Part shown: one piece after another, positions 29,666-38,003 of the stretch
Position numbering within the stretch: position 1 is the stretch's first letter
Layout: each line of letters starts with the position of its first letter
Assembly: GCF_030769565.1 (NCBI RefSeq)
Contig: NZ_JAVCAP010000016.1
Span: forward strand, 1-64,000
Length of the DNA stretch: 64,000 nt
Origin: Methylophilus aquaticus
GTDB taxonomy: Bacteria > Pseudomonadota > Gammaproteobacteria > Burkholderiales > Methylophilaceae
Direction: 5' to 3'
Position numbers and translations under genes: made by a program
Notes under the pieces: model-generated
The model's input: only the letters and a program-made list of their open reading frames with translations
The model's database searches: none
Told to the model about the DNA's origin: nothing

Positions 29666-30205
29666 TTACTCCTTTAAAATTGATTGTTGTTGTGTAAGCG
29701 CCGCCCGGCAATCTGCCAGAAGGGCTTTTACTTGGTTGCTTTCGTTGACGACTTCGTCAAACTCACTCCCGTAGCTGATAAGAAATTCAGCAGCTTCTCT
29801 AGATAGTTCGGCTCGCGTTTCTCCAGTAGCTTCGGGTCTATCGGAGGCGCTTCCACTGCCTGTACTTTGGCAGTTGGTTGTGGGGCCGGTAACGGGGACT
29901 GACAAGCGGACAGTGCCATTGCGCACGCCAGCAAGAGTGCTTTGTTTTTTAGCTTGGATTTCATTGAATACCCCTTGATAAAAGGTGAAAGTTTCCAGCG
30001 CTTGGGAAGCCAAACGGTTTTCAAGCACGCGCAGGTCGCGGTTTTTCTTTGCCAGCTCGACCTGGTTGCTCACGGTTTGCAAGGCTTTTTTGAGCACCCA
30101 CTTGCTGCGCTCTGTTTCTGCCCCGGCTTCATATACCTGGTGCAACACAAAGCCAATTAAGGCACCGATTAACAGTGCTTTAAACCATGTTGGAATGACG
30201 TTCAT
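29666..30205 (-). CDS. Rz-like inner-membrane spanin
   Basis: A 179-residue protein with an N-terminal membrane anchor (FKALLIGALIGFVLHQVYEAG) and a long charged periplasmic helix, typical of the i-spanin that helps disrupt the outer membrane in phage lysis. The start overlaps the lysozyme stop (ATGA). The Rz1 lipoprotein gene lies wholly inside it in another frame, the classical nested arrangement. Confidence 0.8.
   Translation of the reverse strand: MNVIPTWFKALLIGALIGFVLHQVYEAGAETERSKWVLKKALQTVSNQVELAKKNRDLRVLENRLASQALETFTFYQGVFNEIQAKKQSTLAGVRNGTVRLSVPVTGPTTNCQSTGSGSASDRPEATGETRAELSREAAEFLISYGSEFDEVVNESNQVKALLADCRAALTQQQSILKE
29728..29964 (-). CDS. Rz1-like outer-membrane spanin lipoprotein, nested inside Rz
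   Basis: 78 residues from the ATG at 29964: KSKLKNKALLLACAMALSAC gives a lipoprotein signal with lipobox LSAC, then a proline-rich stretch (QSPLPAPQPTAKV), as in Rz1. It lies entirely within the Rz gene in a different frame. The lipobox and proline-rich start support it being real. Confidence 0.78.
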   Translation of the reverse strand: MKSKLKNKALLLACAMALSACQSPLPAPQPTAKVQAVEAPPIDPKLLEKREPNYLEKLLNFLSATGVSLTKSSTKATK

Positions 30206-30549
30206 TCGTTGCCACCCATGACGATTTTTGCACCCCAGCCGTAGTAACGCGGCTGGTACACATTAAGGATGCGATGCGGATAGTTTAGGTTTTCACGGCA
30301 GTGCAGCTGGGCGCGTTGGTGTTTGCCACACATGGCGTCGATCTCTTCACGGGTTGCCAGCCTGCGGGCAGTGGTAAGCAATGCTTCGCGCTGCCACCAT
30401 CCCAGCCCACCGTTATAGGCGCGTAACATTGCCCAGGCGCGGTCATAGTCGTTTAAACCCCACACCCTGGCATAAAGCCAATTATCGTATTGCACCAGGG
30501 AACGCATTGCCCATATCGGGTTTTGTGGCAGACATTGATTTGCAGCCAT
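30202..30549 (-). pseudogene. Phage lysozyme (lytic transglycosylase type), N-terminally truncated
   Basis: 115 residues. AMRSLVQYDNWLYARVWGLNDYDRAWAMLRAYNGGLGWWQREAL is the C-terminal half of transglycosylase-like phage endolysins (AYNGGLG motif), followed by a normal-looking C-terminus. The catalytic glutamate region that should lie upstream is missing: the frame meets a recombination junction at about 30530-30550 with a tail gene on the other strand. So probably inactive. Confidence 0.65.
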
Positions 30550-30938
30550 TTTTTGTTGGCGTTAAATACTGGCTGGCCGATGGGTCTGAGCATGTAATCA
30601 CTGCTATCGGTGAAGTTTTACCATCTGATGCTCTGCTCGAAAAACCAGAAAAAGAACCTACCCAAGATGAGTTGATTCAACAATTTACACTTGATATTCA
30701 AATACGCCTTGATGATTTTGCAAGGACTAGAAATTATGACAACTGTCTAAGTTGTTGCACCTATGCTGTGTCAGCCATAAGTAAATTTGCCACAGAGGCG
30801 CAATATATGATTGAAAGGCGTGATGCTAATTGGTCTATTGGCTATGAAATTCTTTCAGCTGTTCAGTCCGGCAGTCGATCAATCCCTTCAAAAGCTGAAT
30901 TATTTAATGAGCTTGGGCCTCTTGAATGGCCTAATTAA
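30525..30938 (+). pseudogene. Mu-like phage tail (fibre-region) protein, C-terminal fragment
   Basis: The frame codes IQIRLDDFARTRNYDNCLSCCTYAVSAISKF... ARDAN-type W-SIGYEILSAVQSG... LPLEWP-like ending, a pattern common at the C-terminus of tail-fibre-associated proteins of Mu-like phages. The start is unclear: the frame opens further upstream through the antisense of lysozyme; a GTG at 30525 is the first plausible start (137 residues). It points opposite to the other phage genes. Likely truncated by a rearrangement. Confidence 0.5.
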
Positions 30939-31398
30939 AACAGGGCGGGTGAACTGACGGCGCCAACCGCCAGTTCACACCCGTCTCACCGTAGTCTGAG
31001 TACGGATCAACCAAAGACCCTGCGCCACTAGCGGCCAGGTCATTATAGGGTGACCGTATGAGCAGTTAGCAGATAATCCAAAGCATTGAGGATGATATTG
31101 GTGCCGAGGTAGCCCCGCACATAATTGCCAGGATGGATCATCACATACTGGACACCTGTCGAATATATACCCGCCGCAGGGTTGATGCGCGACTCGCCGG
31201 ACGAGAGTAACCGGCAACGAACACTAAGACAGACAAAGCTCTGCTGCAACTTTGTCGCCGCATCCGTAAGCGGCTTTATATTATGTTTGAATGGCATTTA
31301 ATTGCTATTTATTGCCATCCAGTAATCACTGTAATATGTCAGTTTATTCGCATCCAGTAATCAAGCGCGATTCATCCGAAAATCAAAGCCGCTGTACT
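30939..31398. other. Prophage end: strong hairpin and terminal region
   Basis: Just after the tail fragment a long imperfect hairpin (about 30947-30984: GGGTGAACTG...CAGTTCACACCC with GGCG/CGCC inside) may be a terminator or recombination site. A frame on the minus strand (31043-31297) ends with protein-like sequence (STGVQYVMIHPGNYVRGYLG), perhaps a gene remnant, not recognised. Near the terminus GCATCCAGTAATCA-like motifs occur twice (about 31313 and 31351). Confidence 0.45.
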
Positions 31399-31544
31399 AG
31401 TGTGCAGGCTGCTAGGGCGAGTTTCGCGACCGCTTACTTTGTTGAGCAACGCAAGGCAGTCGAAGGCCGTGATGGCTGGGTGCCCTCCTCTTTGGTTACT
31501 TTCTGTGGGGCAAGCAACAGAAAGTAACTCGCCGAGAGGCGAAA
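31399..31544. repeat. Right part of the split repeat element
   Basis: Begins with the duplicated AGTGT and continues GCAGGCTGCTAGGGCGAGTT, as in the intact copy at 53881-54316 (inverted), to a terminal sequence AAAGTAACTCGCCGAGAGGC followed by GAAA. Its terminal variant (CTCTCGGCGAG) matches that of the left part at 22474, not that of the other copy, so both parts once formed one element. Confidence 0.85.
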
Positions 31545-31631
31545 GAAAATGAGGATTAAACGTTGACCATTTGTTTAATAAGCAGAAGATTCATTGTCAT
31601 TAATTCATCCTAAGAAAAGGCCAGTTACTAC

Positions 31632-32876
31632 CTAACTTTCCCGCCAAGGGGCTACCTTAAACAACAGCAACATCCCCGGAATCGCCAGCAAAGTACACAC
31701 ATAAAAAAACTGCTGCCATCCTAATGCTTCCACCATCCCGCCCGTAAGTGCGTTGAATACTGAGCGCGGTACGGCGGATAGACTGGTAAACAATGCAAGT
31801 TGCGTTGCAGTATAGGCCGGGTTGGTTTCACGTGCCATGTAGGCGACATACGCGGCAGTCCCCAGGCCGACACCAAACGCTTCAAAGCCGATCACAACGG
31901 CAAGCATGCTGCGTTCTGCTGCGCCGATCTCAGTGAAAGGGCCGTTTGTTGCCAGCCAGGCAAAACCCAGGATGGATAATGCCTGCACGACACCAAATAC
32001 CCATAAACCACGATTGATGCCGAGTTTGAGCATCCACAGGCCTCCCACAAATGCGCCTGCAATCTGCATCACCAGACCGCTGCCTTTGGCAATCGCGCCA
32101 ATGTCGGTTTTGCTAAAGCCCATGTCCAGATAAAACGGGGTGGCCAGTGCAGTGGCCATGCTGTCACCCAGTTTATAAAGCAGGATGAATAGCAGCACCC
32201 ACAAGGCATGTTGCCAGCCACTGCGTTGTATAAATTCCTTAAATGGCTCAATTACCGATTGCAACAGGGTTTTGGGTTTGCCAACGGCAACTGGCTCTTG
32301 AGACCAGAGCGTAAAGCCTATGCCAGGCAGCATGAATAATGCGACGACGAAAAAGACTTGTGACCAGGGCAGGTGGTCGGCCAGTATCAGTGCCAGTGAG
32401 CCCGGCACCAGTCCGGCAATCCGGTAGGCATTGACATGGATACTGTTGCCCAAGCCCAGTTCCTCGTCACTTAAAATTTCGCGACGGTAGGCATCAATGA
32501 CGATGTCCTGACTGGCAGAAAACAAGGCTACTAATGTTGCGAGCAGTGCAACGGTGCCAATTTCTGATTGCGGATTAAATGCGCCCAGACCGATAATTGC
32601 TCCGAATAAGCCTATTTGTGTGGCCAGAATCCAGCTGCGACGGCGGCCAAAGCGTGCCAGCAGGGTATAGCGATCCATCAAGGGCGCCCATAAAAACTTC
32701 CAGGTATAGGGTAGTTGCATAAAGGCGAAGGCGGCGATGGTTTTTAAATTCAGCCCTTCACTCCGCAACCAGGCAGGCAATAATTGCAGGAGCAGGTACA
32801 GTGGTAAGCCAGAACTGAAGCCTAAGGCCACACACATCAGCATGCGACGGGTAAACAGGGTTTGTGCGATGGTCAT
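31632..32876 (-). CDS. ampG: AmpG-type muropeptide transporter (MFS)
   Basis: A 414-residue inner-membrane permease of the major facilitator group, related to AmpG, which imports anhydro-muropeptides for cell-wall recycling. Visible: MLMCVALGFSSGLPLYLLLQLLPAWLRSEG, FLWAPLMDRYTLLARFGRRRSWI and SASQDIVIDAYRREIL, typical of AmpG. About 12 hydrophobic segments. I start at the ATG at 32876, since the longer frame would include the cytochrome-gene terminator. Substrate by family only. Confidence 0.88.
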   Translation of the reverse strand: MTIAQTLFTRRMLMCVALGFSSGLPLYLLLQLLPAWLRSEGLNLKTIAAFAFMQLPYTWKFLWAPLMDRYTLLARFGRRRSWILATQIGLFGAIIGLGAFNPQSEIGTVALLATLVALFSASQDIVIDAYRREILSDEELGLGNSIHVNAYRIAGLVPGSLALILADHLPWSQVFFVVALFMLPGIGFTLWSQEPVAVGKPKTLLQSVIEPFKEFIQRSGWQHALWVLLFILLYKLGDSMATALATPFYLDMGFSKTDIGAIAKGSGLVMQIAGAFVGGLWMLKLGINRGLWVFGVVQALSILGFAWLATNGPFTEIGAAERSMLAVVIGFEAFGVGLGTAAYVAYMARETNPAYTATQLALFTSLSAVPRSVFNALTGGMVEALGWQQFFYVCTLLAIPGMLLLFKVAPWRES

Positions 32877-32919
32877 GCCCGCATTGTAAACGCTTTTATA
32901 ATGGGCTCGATAAGCAGGC

Positions 32920-32947
32920 AAAAAAAAGCCAACCCTTGCGGGTTGGC
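32920..32947 (-). terminator. Rho-independent terminator of the xoxF-cytochrome operon
   Basis: On the minus strand GCCAACCC-GCAA-GGGTTGGC, a perfect eight-pair stem with a GCAA loop, is followed by eight T residues, 47 bases after the cytochrome stop. Confidence 0.93.
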
Positions 32948-32994
32948 ACACTCGGAGATTAATAATTAAGCTGGTTTAAATCAATACGCCTGTC

Positions 32995-33315
32995 CTAGAG
33001 GCTAAGTACCCACTGCACCAGTGTTTTAATGTCTTCATCTTTCACTTGCGGGCTGTTTGGTGGCATGGGCATATCCCCCCAGGCACCACTGCCGCCAGCC
33101 TTTACCTTCTGGATCAGCTTGGCTTCAGCCGTTTTGTCGCCTTTGTATTTGGCAGCCACATCTTTGTAAGCAGGGCCCAATACTTTTTTGTCTACGCTGT
33201 GGCAGAGCAGGCAACCACTTTTTTGCGCCAAGGCTTCGGCACCACCGCCTGCGATGGCTGAGGCCGTCGCAACCAGAAATGCAGTGGCTAACAGGGATTT
33301 ACTTAATAATTGCAT
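32995..33315 (-). CDS. Periplasmic class I cytochrome c
   Basis: A 106-residue precursor with a signal peptide (about 1-22, ending SAIAG). The mature protein has one haem site, SGCLLCHSVDKKVLGPAY, and the axial methionine in GDMPMPPNSPQV, as in c551/c5-type cytochromes. It lies 15 bases after xoxF and before a terminator, so it is probably co-transcribed and may take electrons from the dehydrogenase. It is shorter than usual XoxG cytochromes. Confidence 0.85.
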   Translation of the reverse strand: MQLLSKSLLATAFLVATASAIAGGGAEALAQKSGCLLCHSVDKKVLGPAYKDVAAKYKGDKTAEAKLIQKVKAGGSGAWGDMPMPPNSPQVKDEDIKTLVQWVLSL

Positions 33316-33330
33316 GGTTAATCCCTTCCC

Positions 33331-35199
33331 TTACAGGCTGAATACGTTCATTGCACCACCACCAGGAGCAGCATTGTATTTGGTCAGCTCTTTATAGCCA
33401 CCTGCAGCGCCCAGGCCATCGGTATCATTGGTCAAGCCCAGGTTCATGGCAACGCCCGCCCAGCCGCCAATGCCAGACAACACGCCTACGTATTGTTTGC
33501 CTTTATGGCCGTAAGTGATCACGTTACCTACCACGCCGGAACCGACTTGGAATTTCCACAACTCTTTACCGGTTTTGGCATCCAGCGCTTTTACCCAGCG
33601 ATCCAGCGTACCGTAGAACACCAGATCAGTTGCCGTGACCAGCGCACCACTCCAGGCAGAGAATTTCTCTTTGTTGTACCACTGGGCTTTGCCTTTGAGG
33701 CCATCCCAGGCCATAAACCCACCCATCACGCCGTCCGGACCGGCAAACATGGTCAAGGTGGCACCTACCCATGGTTGCCCTGCCACGTATTTGGATTCCA
33801 CAGGCTCATAGGTCATGCACACGTGGTTCAAAGGCACGTAGAAGGTTTTGTTTTTAGGCGAATAAGCGGCCGGTTGTTCATCTTTTACACCGAGCGCAGA
33901 AGGACAAATGCCTTGTGCGTTGTAATCCTGATGGGTCGAGTATTTCGGGTCTTTTACCGGAATGCCCGTTTTCAGGTCAATTTTGCTGGCCCAGTTGACA
34001 AATGGATTCATTTTTTCAGCCACCAGCAAGGTGCCGTTGGTGCGGTCAAAGGTATAGCCGAAACCATTGCGGTCAAAGTGTGAGGCCAGTTGCTTACCAT
34101 TGGCTTCCCACAGGATGATTTCGTTCATGCCATCGTAATCCCACTCGTCATGCGGGGTCATTTGATAGCCCCAGCGAGCAATGCCGCTGTCTAGGTCACG
34201 TGCAAAAATTGTCATCGACCACTTGTTGTCGCCCGGACGGACATCCGGGTTCCAGGTGCCTGGGTTACCTGTGCCGTAATACATCAGGTTCAGTTTCGGG
34301 TCATAGGAGTACCAGCCCCATGTTGGGCCGCCACCGTTTTGCCAGCCATCTTTTTGCTGTTGCGGTTTTAACCAGGTACGTACACCCAGATTGGCTTCAG
34401 GATATTTCAGTTGTGATTTATCCAAGTTTTTAAATGAGCCACCTTCTTTGTTGCCGCCGTTGACATCTTCATACACGGACAAGGCACTGTAATGCGGGTT
34501 TTCCTTGTTAAAGTCTTTGCCTATCATCACTTCGCTGTCAGAGCCAGTACTGTAAGCTTTCCAGATCAGGCTGCCGTCTTTAATGCTATAGGCAGAGATA
34601 TGGCAACGTACGCCAAACTCGCCGCCGGAACAACCAGTGATGATTTTGTCTTTAAACACATGAGGTACGTTGGTATTGGCGGCACCCATTTTAGGGTCGT
34701 TGACTTTCACATCCCACAGTTTTGCGCCAGTTTTGGCATCGAGCGCAACCAGCACGCCATTGTTTTGCTGCAAGAAGATTTTGCCATCACCGTAGCCGAG
34801 ACCTTTGTTCACGTTGTCACAACACAACACAGATTGCACATCTGGATCCTGTTTGGGAAAGTATGACCACAAAATTTTCTGATTGTCGTTGAGGTCCAGC
34901 GCGTACACATTGTTAGGAAACGCAGTGTGAATAAACATGGTGTTCCCGATCACCAGTGGCGCACCTTCGTGGCCGCGGTTCACGCCGGTGGCGAAAGACC
35001 ATGCGTATTTCAAATTTTTCACATTACTTTTATTAATTTGCGACAGACGGCTATAACCCTGATTAGCATAGTCTTTACGTGCCATGGCCCATTGATTGTC
35101 ATCTTTCATCAGGGCGTCCAGCTCTGCATCAGCCCATACGCTGGTGCTCAGGCTGCCCAGCAATAATGCGCCAACCGCAAGTTTGATTTTATGTTGCAT
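33331..35199 (-). CDS. xoxF: Lanthanide-dependent PQQ methanol dehydrogenase XoxF
   Basis: A periplasmic quinoprotein that oxidises methanol to formaldehyde (or further). The 622-residue precursor has a signal peptide (about 1-23). Visible are the adjacent cysteines C126-C127 of the disulfide ring, GGEFGVR (E194), GNPGTWN (N312) and DEWDYDGMNE with catalytic D354 and an extra aspartate D356. That second aspartate marks lanthanide-using XoxF and is alanine in calcium-type MxaF. Beta-propeller repeats such as ALDAKTGKELWKFQ are present. A GGAGG site precedes the ATG and a sigma-54 promoter lies 93 bases upstream. The clade (XoxF4 in this family of organisms) is inference. Confidence 0.92.
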   Translation of the reverse strand: MQHKIKLAVGALLLGSLSTSVWADAELDALMKDDNQWAMARKDYANQGYSRLSQINKSNVKNLKYAWSFATGVNRGHEGAPLVIGNTMFIHTAFPNNVYALDLNDNQKILWSYFPKQDPDVQSVLCCDNVNKGLGYGDGKIFLQQNNGVLVALDAKTGAKLWDVKVNDPKMGAANTNVPHVFKDKIITGCSGGEFGVRCHISAYSIKDGSLIWKAYSTGSDSEVMIGKDFNKENPHYSALSVYEDVNGGNKEGGSFKNLDKSQLKYPEANLGVRTWLKPQQQKDGWQNGGGPTWGWYSYDPKLNLMYYGTGNPGTWNPDVRPGDNKWSMTIFARDLDSGIARWGYQMTPHDEWDYDGMNEIILWEANGKQLASHFDRNGFGYTFDRTNGTLLVAEKMNPFVNWASKIDLKTGIPVKDPKYSTHQDYNAQGICPSALGVKDEQPAAYSPKNKTFYVPLNHVCMTYEPVESKYVAGQPWVGATLTMFAGPDGVMGGFMAWDGLKGKAQWYNKEKFSAWSGALVTATDLVFYGTLDRWVKALDAKTGKELWKFQVGSGVVGNVITYGHKGKQYVGVLSGIGGWAGVAMNLGLTNDTDGLGAAGGYKELTKYNAAPGGGAMNVFSL

Positions 35200-35291
35200 A
35201 AATTACCTCCAAAATGGTATGAAGCTGAATTATCAATATGGTTACTGAAAGTAATCAAAAGCCTCTTTTGTTACTCACAGGATGAGGTGAT

Positions 35292-35308
35292 TGCAATGCG
35301 TGTGCCAA
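35292..35308 (-). promoter_or_regulatory. Sigma-54 (-24/-12) promoter of xoxF
   Basis: The minus strand reads TTGGCACACGCATTGCA, a full match to the sigma-54 core (TGGCAC, five bases, TTGCA). It points at xoxF and would give a leader of roughly 80 bases. A sigma-54 activator gene is divergent next to it. Confidence 0.85.
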
Positions 35309-35426
35309 GTTGTGCAAACACTTGGTGATTGAGAAAAACTAAATTAAAATCAATATGTTAATTGTCTTGGCTGCTTTTGATGTTGATCAATGTAGCCGAG
35401 GTGGCTGTTCAGTACTGTGTCAAACT

Positions 35427-35461
35427 GGTACAGTTGTTCAATCGGTGGTACAGGTGTTCAA
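35427..35461. promoter_or_regulatory. Direct repeats, candidate activator sites for xoxF
   Basis: GGTACAGTTGTTCAA (35427-35441) and GGTACAGGTGTTCAA (35447-35461) differ at one base and are 20 bases apart, about two helix turns. They lie about 120-170 bases upstream of the sigma-54 promoter, a usual distance for enhancer-binding proteins, and just before the acoR-like start. Confidence 0.55.
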
Positions 35462-35468
35462 GTCAGTC

Positions 35469-37361
35469 ATGTCAAAATTTTCCCAGCCCTCTTCGCAACA
35501 GGCTTCTTTAGCCATGCGTGATGACCAGCGTGCGATTGCCGAGGCGATTGCACGATCGTGGCGACGCTGCATGGTTAAAGGGGTGGATGAACAGGCGCCA
35601 GCCCAGGATCAAATTATTACGGCACAAGAACTTGCACAGCGGCTGGAAAAAAACCGGCTCTTACTCACGCATGCCGAGCCTGAAATGTTGACACTGAGTG
35701 AGCAGATCGCACATACCCGTAGTCTGGTAATTTTGACCGATAACGACGGCGTGATTCTGCGCACCAAGAGCGATGGCATAGAAGAAAACACTATTCGTGC
35801 TTCATTACTTCCGGGGGCGTCGTGGAGCGAAGAGCACCGCGGAACCAATGCTATTGGCACAGCGCTGGTTGAGCGCAGCCCTATCAGTGTGCAGGGTGCC
35901 GAGCATTTTATGGCGTATCACCATAGCTTAAGCTGTTCGGCAGTCCCGATTTTTGCAGCCAATAACCAGTTGGTGGCGACTCTTGACGTTTCAAATGACT
36001 ATAGTGCGCCGCAACAACACACGCTGGCATTAGTTAAAATGGCTGCACAGATGGTCGAAAACCGCCTGTTTCATGCAACGGCAACGGGTGAGATCGGCGT
36101 GCATTTTCATGCCAGACCAGAGTTTATCGGTACGCTTTGGGAGGGCTTGGCTTTGTTTGACGCACAAGGTCAGTTACAAGCGATTAACCGCAGCGGGCAG
36201 TTTCAGTTTGGCCTGCCGCTGGATGAAGATGTGCTCTCAGTAAGGCAGGTACAGTTTGAAGAGGTGTTTGACGAGTCATGGTCTGCTTTCAAGCAGCGTT
36301 GCTTGTCAACTGACCTGTTATTTCCGTTGCACTTGCGTAATGGTGCTCGTTTGTTTGCGCGCGTTTCCAGTAAAGCCACCCTCATTTCCTCCCGTCCGGC
36401 GGTTGCTGTGCCACGTGAATCAGCGGCAAGCCTAGCGTTGTTGGACAGTGGTGATCCACAATTAAAGCTAGCGATTGCGCAAGTTAAGCAGGTGCTCAAT
36501 CGTGAGATTCCTATTTTAGTATTGGGTGAAACTGGCGCTGGTAAGGAACTGTTTTCGAGGGCTATCCACGATGCAAGTACGCGCCGTGACAAACCATTTA
36601 TTGCCGTGAACTGTGCCGCCTTGCCAGAAGGACTGATAGAGGCTGAGCTGTTTGGCTACGAAGAAGGTGCTTATACCGGTGCCAAACGAAAAGGCAATGT
36701 CGGCAAAATTCAGCAGGCAGATGGGGGCACTCTGTTTCTGGATGAGATAGGCGATATGCCACTTTCGTTACAAGCACGGTTGTTGCGTGTGTTGCAAGAG
36801 CGGTGCATCACCCCGCTGGGTTCCAGCAAATCGGTGCCGGTCAACTTTATGCTGGTGAGTGCAACCAATCAGAAGCTCAAGGATAAAGTGGCTGTGGGTG
36901 AGTTTCGCAGTGATTTGTATTACCGGATTAATGGCCTGACAGTGCAATTACCAGCCTTGCGTCAACGCCAGGATTTGCAACCCCTGATCAGGATGATTTT
37001 GCAAGTGGAGCAAGCAGGAGAAGCGCACATCAGCGATGAAGTGATGGCGTTGTTTTCACGCCATCCATGGCCTGGTAATGTGCGGCAATTACACAATGTA
37101 TTGCGGACGGCGGTTGCTTTGGCGGATGGTGCAGTGATCGGCTTGCAGCATCTGACGCAGGATTTTTTGGATGAACTTGAATGTGTGGCTGCTGTAATGG
37201 TTGAAACCATACCCGCAGGGCTGACATTAAAGGCGCAGTCCGATGAGGCCGTTCGCTTGGCCATGCAACAGCAGGCTGGCAATATCTCTGCAGTGGCGCG
37301 ACAACTGGGGATGAGCCGTAATACCTTGTATCGACGACTGAAGGCGCTGAATCTGGGCTAG
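35469..37361 (+). CDS. AcoR-type sigma-54-dependent activator
   Basis: A 630-residue bacterial enhancer-binding protein. N-terminal GAF-like sensor (SLVILTDNDGVILRT... WSEEHRGTNAIGTAL... CSAVPIF), then the AAA+ domain with Walker A GETGAGKE (about 353-360), the sigma-54 contact loop as GAYTGA (about 400-405), TLFLDEIGDMPLSLQARLLRVLQE, and a C-terminal Fis-type helix-turn-helix (NISAVARQLGMSRNTLYRRLKAL). AcoR relatives respond to acetoin and alcohols. Its place beside a sigma-54 promoter for xoxF suggests it drives xoxF. The start (ATG 35469) has no good ribosome site and is uncertain. Confidence 0.88.
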   Translation: MSKFSQPSSQQASLAMRDDQRAIAEAIARSWRRCMVKGVDEQAPAQDQIITAQELAQRLEKNRLLLTHAEPEMLTLSEQIAHTRSLVILTDNDGVILRTKSDGIEENTIRASLLPGASWSEEHRGTNAIGTALVERSPISVQGAEHFMAYHHSLSCSAVPIFAANNQLVATLDVSNDYSAPQQHTLALVKMAAQMVENRLFHATATGEIGVHFHARPEFIGTLWEGLALFDAQGQLQAINRSGQFQFGLPLDEDVLSVRQVQFEEVFDESWSAFKQRCLSTDLLFPLHLRNGARLFARVSSKATLISSRPAVAVPRESAASLALLDSGDPQLKLAIAQVKQVLNREIPILVLGETGAGKELFSRAIHDASTRRDKPFIAVNCAALPEGLIEAELFGYEEGAYTGAKRKGNVGKIQQADGGTLFLDEIGDMPLSLQARLLRVLQERCITPLGSSKSVPVNFMLVSATNQKLKDKVAVGEFRSDLYYRINGLTVQLPALRQRQDLQPLIRMILQVEQAGEAHISDEVMALFSRHPWPGNVRQLHNVLRTAVALADGAVIGLQHLTQDFLDELECVAAVMVETIPAGLTLKAQSDEAVRLAMQQQAGNISAVARQLGMSRNTLYRRLKALNLG

Positions 37362-37394
37362 GCTTTTTCTTTGTCAAGCCTCTGCCCGCGTTGA

Positions 37395-38003
37395 TTAAGC
37401 AGAGTTTTTCAGACGGTACATAGCCAGGTTACCCATCAGGTTGGGTAATACATGGACATCTTTACCTTCGGTAATCACCTTGCGCTCCATGACCTCGATA
37501 TGGTGATTTTTACAAAAAATATCAAAGTCATGAATGGTGCACAAGTGCACGTTGGGTGTGTCATACCACTGGTAGGGCAGTGTTTTGGAAACCGGCATAT
37601 TGCCTAAAGTGATTTGCATGCGGTTACGCCAGTAGCCAAAATTGGGAAACGTCACAATCGCCTCGCGACCCACGCGCAGCATTTCCTGCACTATCGTCTC
37701 TGTATTGTGCATGGCTTGCAGCGTTTGCGACAAAATCACCGTATCAAAGGATTGATCTTCAAAGCCTGAAAGTCCTTCTTCCAGGTTCATCTGGATCACA
37801 TCCACGCCATTTTTAAGGGCGGTCAGCCAGTTGGCATCATCTTTTTCAATGCCATAGCCTGTTGTTTGCAGTGTTTGATGCAAGTGTGTGAGCAAGGTGC
37901 CATCACCACAACCCAGATCCAGTACTTTGGCCTTGGTTGAGACCCAGTTTGTAATTAATGCAAAATCTGCACGAATGTTTGTATTATTGGCATTATTCAT
38001 CAT
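37395..38003 (-). CDS. metW: Methionine biosynthesis protein MetW
   Basis: A 202-residue methyltransferase-fold protein ([62 protein letters not shown]) that partners MetX in homoserine acylation. Its start overlaps the metX stop (ATGA), the usual tight metX-metW pairing. Confidence 0.93.
   Translation of the reverse strand: MMNNANNTNIRADFALITNWVSTKAKVLDLGCGDGTLLTHLHQTLQTTGYGIEKDDANWLTALKNGVDVIQMNLEEGLSGFEDQSFDTVILSQTLQAMHNTETIVQEMLRVGREAIVTFPNFGYWRNRMQITLGNMPVSKTLPYQWYDTPNVHLCTIHDFDIFCKNHHIEVMERKVITEGKDVHVLPNLMGNLAMYRLKNSA

Larger units (their letters stand above)
22909..31398. mobile_element. Rearranged Mu-like prophage remnant, about 8.5 kb
   Basis: Bounded on both sides by AGTGT (22904-22908 and 31399-31403), occurring once in the uninterrupted repeat copy, so this is a 5 bp target duplication as Mu-type transposition makes. 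The inner ends read AGTATGG and (inverted) AGTACAG. Near both ends are copies of a GATTnCTGGA-like motif that may bind transposase. Genes: truncated lysozyme, Rz/Rz1, small coiled-coil protein, DUF1804, terminase, portal, MuF, G, and an oppositely oriented tail gene fragment. No transposase, repressor, capsid or tail tube genes remain, so it is defective. Confidence 0.85.

Noticed and set aside
30975-31217. Possible Com-like zinc-finger protein at the prophage end (CPVCDD motif)
   Set aside because: The cysteine spacing does not match Com and a different frame over the same DNA looks more protein-like; too weak to list as a gene.
22474-31544. CRISPR array or defence island in the accessory region
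   Set aside because: No regularly spaced direct repeats and no recognisable defence genes; the repeats are inverted termini of a mobile element.
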